In this document: positions 33,851 through 42,744 of the stretch, one piece after another
Numbering within the stretch: position 1 is the first letter of the stretch
Layout: every line of letters starts with the position of its first letter
NCBI GenBank assembly: GCA_947627985.1
Contig: CANQYD010000007.1
Span: 1 to 63,460, forward strand
Source: an uncultured Clostridia bacterium
GTDB lineage: Bacteria; Bacillota; Clostridia; Oscillospirales; Ruminococcaceae
Length of the DNA stretch: 63,460 nucleotides
Reading direction: 5' to 3'
The notes under the pieces: model-generated
Told to the model about the DNA's origin: nothing
Database searches by the model: none
Seen by the model: the letters and a program-made list of their open reading frames with translations, nothing else
Position numbers and translations under genes: made by a program

Positions 33851-34954
33851 ATGCGCCTTTGCTGCCCGTGTCACTTCGGACTTGAAAGCGTTTTGAATTT
33901 TGAGATAAAAAGGATCGGCGGGGAGAATCTTTCGACCCTCGACGGCAGGATTTCCTTTGACGGAGATGAAAATCTGCTTGCAAGGGCAAATATCCGTCTC
34001 GCGACTGCGGAAAGGGTGATGATAGAGCTCGGCAGCTTCGAGGCGCTTACCTTCGATCAGCTCTTTGAAGGCGTGAAGGCTCTTCCACTCGAGGATTATA
34101 TATCCCGAAGCGACGCATTTCCGGTGAAGGGGCATTCCTTAAAATCCAAGCTTCACTCGATCCCGGATTGCCAGTCGATAATAAAAAAAGCCGCAGTCGA
34201 GCGGCTTAAGAGCGTTTACAATATCAGATATTTTGAGGAGACGGGACCGAAGCATCAGCTGATCTTCAATATCTTAAAAGACGTCTGCACCGTCTATATC
34301 GACGCCTCGGGAGAGGGGCTTCACAAGCGCGGGTACCGAAAAACATCGAACGAAGCGCCCATCAAGGAGACCCTTGCAGCCGGGATCGTCGATCTTGCGC
34401 GGATTCGGCGGGACAGTGTGATGGTCGATCCGATGTGCGGTAGCGGCACGCTTTTGATCGAATCCGCATACAAAGCCCTGAACATCGCGCCCGGGCTCAA
34501 GAGAAGCTTTACGGCTGAAAGCTGGGCGCAGATCGATCCTAAAATATGGAAAACCGAGAGAGACGCAGCTATTGGTGACATTTTGGAAACCGATTTTAAA
34601 GCCTACGGTTTTGATATTGATGAATATGCTGCTGATCTTAGCCTTAGGAATGCAAAATCCGCAGGTGTGGGAAAATATGTTAAAACCGAGGTCAGAGATA
34701 TCCAAAAACATCTCCCGATAGACGGCGCGATCACGATCTGCAACCCGCCCTACGGCGAAAGGCTGCTTGAAATCCGTCAAGCCGAAGACCTTTACAGGAA
34801 GATGGGTCAGGTGCTGAAGCCGTCGAGATCGAATCCCTGCTACATCATCTGCGCCGACGAGGAGTTTGAAAAATTCTTCGGCAGGAAGGCTGACCGCAAG
34901 CGCAAGCTTTACAACGGCATGATAAAGTGCTGCCTCTACATGTATTTTAATTGA
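33851..34954 (+). CDS. THUMP-domain SAM-dependent RNA methyltransferase (RlmK/L type)
   Basis: 367 residues. N-terminal ferredoxin-like/THUMP region, then a Rossmann methyltransferase with the SAM site MVDPMCGSGTLLIE and the catalytic ICNPPYGERL. Proteins of this plan methylate guanine N2 in 23S rRNA (RlmL-like) or tRNA. GAGAGGAAG precedes the ATG, 15 bases past the penicillin-binding protein gene. Its last eight bases overlap the convergent mtaB gene. Confidence 0.9.
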   Translation: MRLCCPCHFGLESVLNFEIKRIGGENLSTLDGRISFDGDENLLARANIRLATAERVMIELGSFEALTFDQLFEGVKALPLEDYISRSDAFPVKGHSLKSKLHSIPDCQSIIKKAAVERLKSVYNIRYFEETGPKHQLIFNILKDVCTVYIDASGEGLHKRGYRKTSNEAPIKETLAAGIVDLARIRRDSVMVDPMCGSGTLLIESAYKALNIAPGLKRSFTAESWAQIDPKIWKTERDAAIGDILETDFKAYGFDIDEYAADLSLRNAKSAGVGKYVKTEVRDIQKHLPIDGAITICNPPYGERLLEIRQAEDLYRKMGQVLKPSRSNPCYIICADEEFEKFFGRKADRKRKLYNGMIKCCLYMYFN

Positions 34955-36215
34955 CGGTTTCGCCGATGAGCGAGCCGTCGGAGACCTCGGTTATCCTGAC
35001 TTTTCTGAGCTCGCGATACAAAGAATCCGTAAAGCGTTTTACCTTTACAACCTGATATTCAGCCGAATGCCCCTGATGAAAATCGGGGGATTTTTCACGT
35101 TCAAAAAGAACCTCCAGCTCCTTCCCGACAAGGCTCTCACTATACCGCAAAGCGCTTTCCGATACGGCTTTTTGCATGATCTTCTCCCGCTCGGATTTCA
35201 CGCTTTCCGGCACCTGATCTTCCCTCTTTGCAGCATTTGTGCCGCTTCTTTTTGAATAGGGGAATATGTGCGCGTCTGCAAAGCTTATCGCCTTTACAGT
35301 CTCAAGCGACTCTTTGAAGTCATCATCGCTCTCGCCGGGAAATCCGACCATGATGTCTGTCGTGATGGCACAGTCGGGAAAATGCTCTCTTAGAGTGCTG
35401 ACTATTGTAAAGTATTTTTCCTTGTCATATCTTCTGTGCATCTCCCGAAGCGTTTTATCGCAACCCGATTGCAGAGCCAAGTGAAAATGCGGGCAGAGGT
35501 TCGGAATTTTCGATAATTTTTCAATTATCTCCTCGCTAAGATTCTCCGGCTCAATCGACCCGAGCCGCACCCTCACTGCGTATTTTGCAGCTGCCGATAC
35601 TGCGTCAGACAGGTCAGACCCGGTGCCTTTTCCGTAGTCGGAAAGATTTATCCCGACGATTACAAGCTCCTTCTGACCGCCTTCCGAGAGGATTTTTGCC
35701 TCGGCTTCGATGTCGCTTATGGGTTTTGATCTCGATCTTCCGCGAGCATAGGGGATTATGCAGTATGAACAAAAGAGGTCGCAGCCGTCTTGGACTTTTA
35801 TGATACCCCGGGTCTTTTTGCCGTCTTTTTGGAGGATTTCTCCGGCATAATCCGAAGTTTGGGGAGAGATAAATACCCTTCGTTCTCCCGCTAAATAATC
35901 CTCCAAAATCTCGGGAAGCCGCAGTTTATCGGAATTTCCGAGGACAATGTCGCAGCCGCAATCATCCCCGAATACCTGCGGATGACAGCCTAAAAGCGCG
36001 ATAACAGCCGCGGGATTCTCCCGCCTGATCTTATGGATAAGCTGCCGCATTTTCAGGTCTGACTGAGCGGTGACGGTGCAGCTGTTTATCACACAAACCT
36101 GCGCCTCGGCGATCTTTCCGACGGGCTTGTGACCCCGCTCTTCAAGCCTTTGGCGGATAAGCTCGGTCTCGTACTGATTGACCTTGCACCCGAAGGTGTA
36201 AAAATAAATGTTCAT
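34947..36215 (-). CDS. mtaB: tRNA t6A37 methylthiotransferase
   Basis: 422 residues of the MiaB/RimO radical-SAM family, MtaB branch: UPF0004 domain with TFGCKVNQYETE and GCHPQVFGDDCGCD, the radical-SAM cluster CDLFCSYC, and a C-terminal TRAM-like end. It turns t6A into ms2t6A at position 37 of ANN-decoding tRNAs. The ATG at 36215 has GAGG six bases upstream; the upstream in-frame ATG at 36239 does not. Its end overlaps the methyltransferase gene tail to tail. Confidence 0.93.
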   Translation of the reverse strand: MNIYFYTFGCKVNQYETELIRQRLEERGHKPVGKIAEAQVCVINSCTVTAQSDLKMRQLIHKIRRENPAAVIALLGCHPQVFGDDCGCDIVLGNSDKLRLPEILEDYLAGERRVFISPQTSDYAGEILQKDGKKTRGIIKVQDGCDLFCSYCIIPYARGRSRSKPISDIEAEAKILSEGGQKELVIVGINLSDYGKGTGSDLSDAVSAAAKYAVRVRLGSIEPENLSEEIIEKLSKIPNLCPHFHLALQSGCDKTLREMHRRYDKEKYFTIVSTLREHFPDCAITTDIMVGFPGESDDDFKESLETVKAISFADAHIFPYSKRSGTNAAKREDQVPESVKSEREKIMQKAVSESALRYSESLVGKELEVLFEREKSPDFHQGHSAEYQVVKVKRFTDSLYRELRKVRITEVSDGSLIGETVN

Positions 36216-36254
36216 TTTTGCCTCTTTTTTGTTGAACAATTTTCCCCGAAGCGC

Positions 36255-36283
36255 TTGACAGCGATTTTAAGGACTGCTATACT
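36255..36283 (+). promoter_or_regulatory. Promoter of the HPr-like gene
   Basis: TTGACA (36255-36260), 17 bases, TATACT (36278-36283), close to consensus. The start codon is 33 bases downstream. Confidence 0.85.
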
Positions 36284-36315
36284 AAAAGAAAATAATCTTT
36301 GTAGGGGGAATTTAC

Positions 36316-36546
36316 ATGACTGCTGTAAAAATCAGGCTCAGCACCATTAACGACGTCAAGGAGTTCGTCAACGCCGTTACGCTCTGTGATTACGAGGTTG
36401 ATCTCGTCTCCGGAAAATACGTCATCGACGCCAAGTCCATCATGGGCATTTTAAGCCTCGACCTCACTCAGCCCGTCAACATGGTGGTCCACACCGACGA
36501 GTGCGGAGGCTTTATCCAGAGCATTGAAAAATTTATCGAGAAATAA
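36316..36546 (+). CDS. HPr-like protein lacking the active-site histidine
   Basis: 76 residues aligned to PTS HPr. The regulatory-serine loop is intact (KSIMGILSLDL, Ser41), but the segment where HPr carries its phosphorylated His in a HARPA motif reads INDVKEFVNA. The protein cannot relay phosphate from enzyme I by the usual route; if Ser41 is phosphorylated by HPr kinase it could act like Crh of Bacillus in catabolite control. This His-less form is common in Clostridia. GTAGGGGG precedes the ATG. Confidence 0.85.
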   Translation: MTAVKIRLSTINDVKEFVNAVTLCDYEVDLVSGKYVIDAKSIMGILSLDLTQPVNMVVHTDECGGFIQSIEKFIEK

Positions 36547-36553
36547 TTCTCCT

Positions 36554-36585
36554 GCCGCCTTATTTGGCGGCTGATTTTTTATCCG
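36554..36585 (+). terminator. Terminator after the HPr-like gene
   Basis: GCCGCC and GGCGGC with a six-base loop, then TGATTTTTTAT. It lies at the 3' end of the convergent asnB gene. Confidence 0.85.
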
Positions 36586-38402
36586 AAGTAGACTTCATGC
36601 CAGACAAGGAATGTATAAACCGTCCAAATCTTCCGGGAATTGTCATATTTCCCCTCGCGATGCTGATCAAGAAGTGCAACGAGTTTATCGGTGTTGAAGA
36701 ATTTTTCGGCGCGCGGGCTTGTGAACATCTCTTTCACCTTATTATAGTATTCGTCCTCTTTGAGCCAGACCCTTATCGGCACCGGGAAACCGAGTTTTTT
36801 CTTGTTTGCGGTGACGGGAGGACATGCCCTCAGCGCCGCTTTTCTCATCGCAAACTTGGTGTTTTCCTTAGTCACGCGGTATTTTTTCGGGATTTTTTCC
36901 GCAAGAGCCATCACATATCTGTCCAAAAACGGCACACGCAGTTCAAGGGAGTTCGCCATCGACATCTTGTCGGCTTTGAGAAGAATATCTCCCGTCATCC
37001 ACATGTTTAGATCGAGATACTGCATCTTTGTGACGTTGTCCTTGTCCTTGACTTTGTCATAGAACGGTTTGGTGATTTCCATAGCTGCGGGCGCGTCGGT
37101 TTTGATCTTCAAAATGCCCTTGCGCTCTTTTTCGGAGAATATGTAGGCGTTGCCGATGAAGCGCTCCTCAAGGTCCTTTCCGCGTCTGATAAGGAAGTTT
37201 AGACCCCTGTGAGCCGGCAGAAGTTCGGCGCATTTTCCTATGCATCTGCGGATAGGGCGGGGGATTTTGTTATAAAAAGCGACGTCGTCGGGCTCTTTAT
37301 AGATGTTGTACCCGCCGAAGATTTCATCTGCTCCTTCGCCCGATAATACGACCTTTACGCGCTCTCTTGCAAGCTTGCAGACAAAATATAATGCAATCGC
37401 CGAGGCGTCGGCAAGGGGTTCGTCCATGTGGTACTGAATTTTAGGAAAGTTTTCCCAGTATTCCTCCGGCGTGATGACCTTTGAGATATTTTCCTTGCCG
37501 ATATATTTTGAAAACTCCTTTGCATAGCCGATCTCGTTGTATTTTTCATCTTCACCGAAGCCGACGGTGAAGGTCTTATCTACGTTTGCAACGGCTGCAA
37601 CATAGCTTGAATCGACGCCGCTTGAAAGGAAGCTTCCGACCTCGACGTCTGCTATCTTGTGAGCCTCCACGGAATCCTTGAAGGTCTCGGTGATCTTATC
37701 CACCCACTGATCCAAAGTCGGCTCGTCGTCGGCGTCAAAGTTTATATCCCAGTATCTTTCGGTCTTAAATTTGCCGTCTTTATAGGTGAACCAGTGAGCC
37801 GGCAAAAGCTTGTAAACGCCTTTGAAGAAGGTCTCGGCGCAAGGTGAATACTGGAAGGTCAGGTAGTTTTCAAGAGCGGTCTCGTTGAGTTCTTTTTTGA
37901 AATCGGGGTGCGCCAACATGCTCTTGATCTCGGAGCCGTAGATAAAGCTGCCTTCCATTTCAGCATAGTAGAGCGGCTTGATACCGAAGAAATCGCGGGC
38001 GCCGAAGAGCTCTTTTTTATTCTTATCCCAGATCACGAACGCAAACATTCCCCGAAGCTTAGGGAGCATATCCTTGCCCCACTGCTCGTAGCCGTGCAGC
38101 AGCACCTCCGAGTCGGTGTTGGTTTTAAAGACGTGACCCGCCTTTATCAGCTCCTCCCGGAGTTTTTGATAGTTATAAATCTCGCCGTTGAATGTCAGAA
38201 TCATCGAGCCGTCCTCGTTGAAGATCGGCTGGGAGCCGGTCGAGAGGTCGATGATGGAAAGCCTGCGAAAGCCCATCGCGATGTCGTCATCAACATATTT
38301 TCCTCCCGAATCGGGTCCGCGGTGGCGTATCGCCTCCATCATCTTTTCGACGGTCTCGTCGGCGTTTTTGATTTTATTTGTAAAACCTGCAATTCCGCAC
38401 AT
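36579..38402 (-). CDS. asnB: Asparagine synthase (glutamine-hydrolysing)
   Basis: 607 residues. MCGIAGF at the start exposes the catalytic Cys2 of the glutaminase domain, whose substrate residues include RHRGPDS. The synthetase half has the PP-loop SSGVDSSYVAAVA and VLSGEGADEIFGGY. It makes asparagine from aspartate, glutamine and ATP. AAGGAG precedes the ATG. Single gene with its own promoter. Confidence 0.96.
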   Translation of the reverse strand: MCGIAGFTNKIKNADETVEKMMEAIRHRGPDSGGKYVDDDIAMGFRRLSIIDLSTGSQPIFNEDGSMILTFNGEIYNYQKLREELIKAGHVFKTNTDSEVLLHGYEQWGKDMLPKLRGMFAFVIWDKNKKELFGARDFFGIKPLYYAEMEGSFIYGSEIKSMLAHPDFKKELNETALENYLTFQYSPCAETFFKGVYKLLPAHWFTYKDGKFKTERYWDINFDADDEPTLDQWVDKITETFKDSVEAHKIADVEVGSFLSSGVDSSYVAAVANVDKTFTVGFGEDEKYNEIGYAKEFSKYIGKENISKVITPEEYWENFPKIQYHMDEPLADASAIALYFVCKLARERVKVVLSGEGADEIFGGYNIYKEPDDVAFYNKIPRPIRRCIGKCAELLPAHRGLNFLIRRGKDLEERFIGNAYIFSEKERKGILKIKTDAPAAMEITKPFYDKVKDKDNVTKMQYLDLNMWMTGDILLKADKMSMANSLELRVPFLDRYVMALAEKIPKKYRVTKENTKFAMRKAALRACPPVTANKKKLGFPVPIRVWLKEDEYYNKVKEMFTSPRAEKFFNTDKLVALLDQHREGKYDNSRKIWTVYTFLVWHEVYFG

Positions 38403-38441
38403 AGATAAAAATCTCCTTTATATGATATTGCCGTCTAATAC

Positions 38442-38471
38442 AGTATAGAACAATCCCGGAAAAATTTCAAG
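38442..38471 (-). promoter_or_regulatory. Promoter of asnB
   Basis: TTGAAA (38466-38471), 18 bases, TATACT (38442-38447) on the minus strand. Confidence 0.65.
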
Positions 38472-38530
38472 CGAAAATTTTCCGAAATGGTTACGCAAAG
38501 GTTACAATTTATTAAATTTTCAATATTTCC

Positions 38531-38559
38531 TTGAAAATTTTGAAGGATTACTATATAAT
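38531..38559 (+). promoter_or_regulatory. Promoter of the SGNH-lipoprotein-deoD operon
   Basis: TTGAAA (38531-38536), 17 bases, TATAAT (38554-38559). Confidence 0.75.
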
Positions 38560-38602
38560 ATATCCTGAGAAAATATTTTCGTTAAAATTTACGGCGGGTG
38601 AT

Positions 38603-39457
38603 ATGATGGAAAAGAAAAAGATCAGGAAAGTTCGCTATCGCCTCAGCATTGTTTTCTTTGCGACGGTGCTCATTTTCGGGCTGATGTTTTATAAATACAT
38701 GAAAAATACCTCTTTGGAGGACGTTTTATCCGAAAGCAGAACCATCACCGTTTTCTCGGAGAATACCTCCAAAAAAGGCGACAAGGCGGAGGAAGATACC
38801 CCGGAGGATTCGGGAGATAATGTTTCGGAATCCGATACCCCGGCTGAGATCATAAACCCCGTGCCCGAGAGCGAAGCAGTGGAGGAAAGCTATCTTGACA
38901 GCTGCGCATTTATTGGAGATTCAATCATCTACGGGCTAAGCTCATATGCGATAGCGCCGAGTTCGTCTGTTCTTTCAAGCGCTTCTTTAAGCGTATCTAA
39001 GATCGACAGCGCCGAGATCGACACCTCGATGGGCTCCATGACGGTTATCGACGCCGTCACCGAGCTGAAGCCCCAAAATATCTATGTAATGCTCGGCTCC
39101 AACGGCATCGCCTACATGAGCCCGGCTGACATATATCTCAACTACTCGGCGTTTATGAATAAGCTTCGGATAGCTGCTCCCGATTCAAAAATCTTCGTGA
39201 TATCGACCCCTCCCGTCTCCAAAAGCAGGGAGGAATCGGCTGAATCGCCGGTAAAAAATGCCGATATAGACGATCTTAATTCCCGGCTTCTTGAATATTG
39301 CAACAGCAACTCTCTCTACTATCTCGATCTATCTTCCGCTTTAAAGGACGATAGCGGATATCTCCCGGAGGACAGCTCGGAAAACGACGGCATGCACTTC
39401 AAAAAATCCACATATGACCAATTCCTAAACTTCATTCTGACTCACACGGCGGGGTGA
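38603..39457 (+). CDS. Membrane-anchored SGNH/GDSL hydrolase
   Basis: 284 residues. A basic cytosolic start (EKKKIRKVRYR) and one helix (about 16-34) anchor it; an acidic Ser/Thr/Glu-rich linker follows to about residue 100; then an SGNH domain with CAFIGDSIIYG (nucleophile Ser), MLGSNGI (Asn) and DGMHF (Asp/His pair). It should work outside the cell, possibly on wall or glycan acetyl esters (inference). Two adjacent ATGs (38603, 38606) are equally possible after GGGTGA. Confidence 0.88.
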   Translation: MMEKKKIRKVRYRLSIVFFATVLIFGLMFYKYMKNTSLEDVLSESRTITVFSENTSKKGDKAEEDTPEDSGDNVSESDTPAEIINPVPESEAVEESYLDSCAFIGDSIIYGLSSYAIAPSSSVLSSASLSVSKIDSAEIDTSMGSMTVIDAVTELKPQNIYVMLGSNGIAYMSPADIYLNYSAFMNKLRIAAPDSKIFVISTPPVSKSREESAESPVKNADIDDLNSRLLEYCNSNSLYYLDLSSALKDDSGYLPEDSSENDGMHFKKSTYDQFLNFILTHTAG

Positions 39458-39461
39458 AAAT

Positions 39462-39917
39462 ATGAAAAAAATAATATTTGCGATACTTACGGCGATGATC
39501 TTTCTCACCGCATGCGGAAAATACAATCAGCCCGACGTCACGGCTCTGACGGACGAACTTTGCTTCATTCAGGGGCTTGACGACATGAGCGACGCCACGC
39601 CCGACGATGTGAAAATTCTTTATGATATTGAACCTGCGGATACAGAAGATTTCAGCGTCAGATACAGCTCAAAAGGCGGATATGCCGACATGATCGCAGT
39701 GTTTAAGATGATCGGCTCCCAAGAAGCTGATTATGCGGAAGAGGCGCTTTTAGATTACAAAGCCGCAAGATATGAAGATTTCAAGGGCTATGCGCCTTTG
39801 GAAGCCGAGAAGATAGAGAACGGCAAAGTTCTAAGATATGACAACTATGTCATTTTATTGATAGTCAGCAACATCGACACAGCCGTTCAGTGCGCGGATA
39901 CGGAATTTACGGAATGA
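39462..39917 (+). CDS. DUF4358-type lipoprotein
   Basis: 151 residues, lipobox FLTAC (Cys18), then a mature domain of about 130 residues with IEPADTEDFSVRYSSKGG and the closing VSNIDTAV, matching DUF4358 lipoproteins of Clostridia. These often follow SGNH/GDSL or acyltransferase genes; no function known. Four bases separate it from the SGNH gene. Confidence 0.8.
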   Translation: MKKIIFAILTAMIFLTACGKYNQPDVTALTDELCFIQGLDDMSDATPDDVKILYDIEPADTEDFSVRYSSKGGYADMIAVFKMIGSQEADYAEEALLDYKAARYEDFKGYAPLEAEKIENGKVLRYDNYVILLIVSNIDTAVQCADTEFTE

Positions 39918-41542
39918 AAAAACTCTGTTCATTTGTTTGCTTTATAATATGCTCCCTGCTTTTATTTGTCGCCTGCGAGCCCGTTGACAAGGTCATCGGG
40001 TTCTTTGCCGACGACGGCACGGGACACATCTTTAAAGTCGCTCTGCCCGACGATCCCGACTGCTTGGACCCCCAGCTTGCCGAGGGAAAGTGCTCGGTAG
40101 CGGTCGCCAAAAATCTCTACAGCGGGCTGATGGAATACGACGAAAACGGTCGCCTTAAGTGCTGCATGGCGAGCGACTACACCGTCTCCTCCGACGGGCT
40201 CGAGTACGTTTTCACGCTGAAAGAGGGCTTTAAGTGGCACGCCCTCGGCAACTATGAATTCCCGGTGACTGCCGCAGATTTTGTGTTCGGATTCAGACGG
40301 CTGATGGACCCCGGGACCGCGTCAACGCATTCCGAAAAATATTTCTGCATAAAAAACGCCTCGAAAGTCCGCTCCGGCGAGCTTTCGACCGATCAGCTCG
40401 GGGTCGAGGCTGCGGATGAATATACCGTAAAATTTACCCTTGAATACCAAAACGCCGAGTTTTTGCAGCTCTTAGCCGATCTCCCGGCGAGCCCTTGCTG
40501 CGAGGATTTCTTTATCGCGGCAGGCGGGAAATACGGTCTTGAGGCTGAGGCGATCTGCTCAAACGGTCCGTTTTTTGTAAGATATTGGCTGCATGATCCC
40601 TACGGAAAGTCAAATTATGTAAGGCTTCGGCGGAATCCCGGCTACAGCGACGTCGAATTTGTGAACGCGGGAGGCATAAATTTCCTGATAACAAAAGACC
40701 CCGAGGAGCGAATTTCCGACTTTGAAAGCGGCGCGACGGACGTGCTTCTCACCGACCCTAATGAACTTCCCGCGCTCGACGGCGAGGAATATATCTCGGG
40801 ATACGGCGACGTCTGCGGGCTGATATTTAATGAAAATGAGAAAATTTTTAAGGATTCCAAGGTGCGGCAGCTGTTCTCATGGGCGATCGACAGAGAAGCC
40901 CTTAACAGCGATGTTCCCGAGCTTTTGAAGCCCGCGGAGGGAATGATCCCTTCGTCGGGAAATATGTATCTTAGGGGCTATACTTCACGGCTTCCCGAGG
41001 AGGTCTGCGTCACGAACACGCAGATGGCTGAGTATAAATGGAGCTTTCTTCTGACGGATAGGGAGAAGTCGGCTCTTGTCGGCATGACGGTGATGGTTCC
41101 CGATGATTTCGGCGCGCAGGACTATCTCACAGCTGTTTCGGACAGCTGGTACGAGGTCTTCGGGTCGCATGTATCGATAGAAAAAGTCAACCAAACCGAC
41201 TACAAAAACCGCCTGAAATCGGGGGATTACGACATCGCCCTCATCACGCTTTCATCTGATGATGACGGAGCTTTGGGGTATCTTGAGCCGTTCGGGTCGC
41301 AAAATCTCTACGGGATAAGTGTAGATGAAGTAAAAAATTGCGAAGCTTTATCGGGTCGCTCTGAGTCCTTATCGTCGCTAAATTACGCCTGCTCGGAGGC
41401 TGAAAATGCCGTTTTGGCGGGATATCATTTCCTTCCCCTTTGGCAGCTCCCGACGGTTTGCGCGTATGACGACGACTGCGAGGGCTTCAGGCTTGATCCG
41501 TTTTCAAAAACCGTCTACTTTAAAGACGCAAAGTGCTATTAA
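39914..41542 (+). CDS. Oligopeptide-type ABC transporter substrate-binding lipoprotein
   Basis: 542 residues of solute-binding protein family 5 (OppA/DppA type). A lipobox LLFVAC (Cys21) anchors it outside; FKVALPDDPDCLDPQL begins the mature part. It overlaps the DUF4358 stop (ATGA). No permease or ATPase genes are near, so it is either an orphan binding protein or partners with a transporter elsewhere. It appears shorter in the middle than classical OppA, and the ligand is not predictable. Confidence 0.9.
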   Translation: MKKLCSFVCFIICSLLLFVACEPVDKVIGFFADDGTGHIFKVALPDDPDCLDPQLAEGKCSVAVAKNLYSGLMEYDENGRLKCCMASDYTVSSDGLEYVFTLKEGFKWHALGNYEFPVTAADFVFGFRRLMDPGTASTHSEKYFCIKNASKVRSGELSTDQLGVEAADEYTVKFTLEYQNAEFLQLLADLPASPCCEDFFIAAGGKYGLEAEAICSNGPFFVRYWLHDPYGKSNYVRLRRNPGYSDVEFVNAGGINFLITKDPEERISDFESGATDVLLTDPNELPALDGEEYISGYGDVCGLIFNENEKIFKDSKVRQLFSWAIDREALNSDVPELLKPAEGMIPSSGNMYLRGYTSRLPEEVCVTNTQMAEYKWSFLLTDREKSALVGMTVMVPDDFGAQDYLTAVSDSWYEVFGSHVSIEKVNQTDYKNRLKSGDYDIALITLSSDDDGALGYLEPFGSQNLYGISVDEVKNCEALSGRSESLSSLNYACSEAENAVLAGYHFLPLWQLPTVCAYDDDCEGFRLDPFSKTVYFKDAKCY

Positions 41543-41555
41543 ATGAGGTGACATC

Positions 41556-42269
41556 ATGAGCATTCCCACGCCGCACATATCCGCAAAACAAGGCGATTTC
41601 GCCGAGACCGTCTTAATGCCGGGCGACCCTTTGCGCTCGGAATTTGTCGCAAAAAACTGCCTTGAAAATATCCGGCTCGTAAACAATGTCAGAGGCGTTC
41701 AAGGCTACACGGGCGTATATAAAGGCGCTCCGGTGTCGGTGATGGCTTCGGGAATGGGTATGCCGTCGATAGGGATATATTCCCACGAGCTCTATAATTT
41801 CTACGGCGTCGAAAACATCATAAGAATCGGCTCGGCTGGAGGTATCAGCCGGGAGGTCGACCTTCACGATATAGTCATCGCGATGGGCGCCTGCACCGAT
41901 TCTTCCTATATAAATCATTTTGACCTGCCGGGGACATATGCCCCGATTTGCAGCTTTGATCTGCTAAAGACAGCTTCAAAGATCGCAGATGATTCGGGTA
42001 TTAAATATCACGTCGGGAATTTTTTATCGACCGACGTATTCTACAGCTTTGACGGAGTGAACGAAAAGTGGAGCGAGATGGGGATATTATGCGTTGAGAT
42101 GGAGACCGCGGCTTTATATGCAAACGCCGCCAAGGCTTCAAAGTCTGCGCTGTCGATATGCACAATATCCGATCATGTCATCAAAGGCGGCAGCATGAGC
42201 TCATTCGAGCGGGAGAGGGGATTCGGGGAGATGATCGGCTTTGCTCTTGATATCGCCGCAAGCATTTAG
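41556..42269 (+). CDS. deoD: Purine-nucleoside phosphorylase, DeoD type
   Basis: 237 residues, the usual length of the hexameric PNP. Hallmarks: TPHISAKQGDFAETVLMPGD at the start, GMGMPSIGIYSHEL, the phosphate site RIGSAGG, and the base-binding VEMETAALY and SDH. It splits purine nucleosides with phosphate for salvage. GAGGTGA precedes the ATG. Last gene of its operon, with a terminator behind it. Confidence 0.96.
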   Translation: MSIPTPHISAKQGDFAETVLMPGDPLRSEFVAKNCLENIRLVNNVRGVQGYTGVYKGAPVSVMASGMGMPSIGIYSHELYNFYGVENIIRIGSAGGISREVDLHDIVIAMGACTDSSYINHFDLPGTYAPICSFDLLKTASKIADDSGIKYHVGNFLSTDVFYSFDGVNEKWSEMGILCVEMETAALYANAAKASKSALSICTISDHVIKGGSMSSFERERGFGEMIGFALDIAASI

Positions 42270-42279
42270 AAAAATAAAA

Positions 42280-42306
42280 AAACCCCACCTGACGGGGTTT
42301 CTTTAT
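42280..42306. terminator. Terminator between deoD and rpmB (convergent)
   Basis: AAACCCC and GGGGTTT form the stem around ACCTGAC; TCTTTATT follows on plus, and an A/T-rich run on the other side serves rpmB. Confidence 0.88.
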
Positions 42307-42328
42307 TGCAAAATATTCGTCCGGGCAA

Positions 42329-42514
42329 TCATGCTCTTGTGACTTTGCCGGAGCGAAGGCATCTCGAGCAGACATATACATGACAGGGAGTGCCGTTCTT
42401 TAAGACCTTAACTCTCTTGACATTCGGTTTCCAAGTTCTGTTAGTCCTTCTGTGTGAGTGGGACACCTTGATTCCGAAAGTTACGCCCTTGCCGCAAACT
42501 TCGCATTTAGCCAT
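42329..42514 (-). CDS. rpmB: Ribosomal protein L28
   Basis: 61 residues from the ATG at 42514, which has AAAGGAGGTG in front. It is the zinc-binding form, with CEVCGKG at the start and CSRCLRSG near the end (two CxxC pairs). The C+ form occurs when zinc is sufficient, and Zur-regulated C- copies exist in some genomes. GKGVTFGIKVSHSHRRTNR is the rRNA-binding core. Confidence 0.96.
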   Translation of the reverse strand: MAKCEVCGKGVTFGIKVSHSHRRTNRTWKPNVKRVKVLKNGTPCHVYVCSRCLRSGKVTRA

Positions 42515-42556
42515 GAGGCTGCACCTCCTTTTGGTTTTCATGAAGTCACAAACTAT

Positions 42557-42585
42557 ATATTAGCAAATTTCTTTGGAAATTGCAA
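42557..42585 (-). promoter_or_regulatory. Promoter of rpmB
   Basis: TTGCAA (42580-42585), 17 bases, TAATAT (42557-42562) on the minus strand. Confidence 0.68.
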
Positions 42586-42634
42586 TAGTTTTTTGAAAAA
42601 AAGTTTTTAAATTTTCAATTCTTTCTCTAATGAC

Positions 42635-42723
42635 TTGCTATTTGCGGATTTTTGTGATATAATTAACAGAATAGTTCCCCGAATATTCCGTTTTTGATAC
42701 TTGATATTACATTTTTGTATAAT
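42635..42723 (+). promoter_or_regulatory. Two tandem promoters of the scpA-scpB-dacB region
   Basis: First: TTGCTA (42635-42640), 17 bases, TATAAT (42658-42663). Second: TTGATA (42694-42699), 18 bases, TATAAT (42718-42723). Both lead to the M50 protease gene at 42745. Confidence 0.7.
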
Positions 42724-42744
42724 TATTCCTGAAAGGAGCACATC

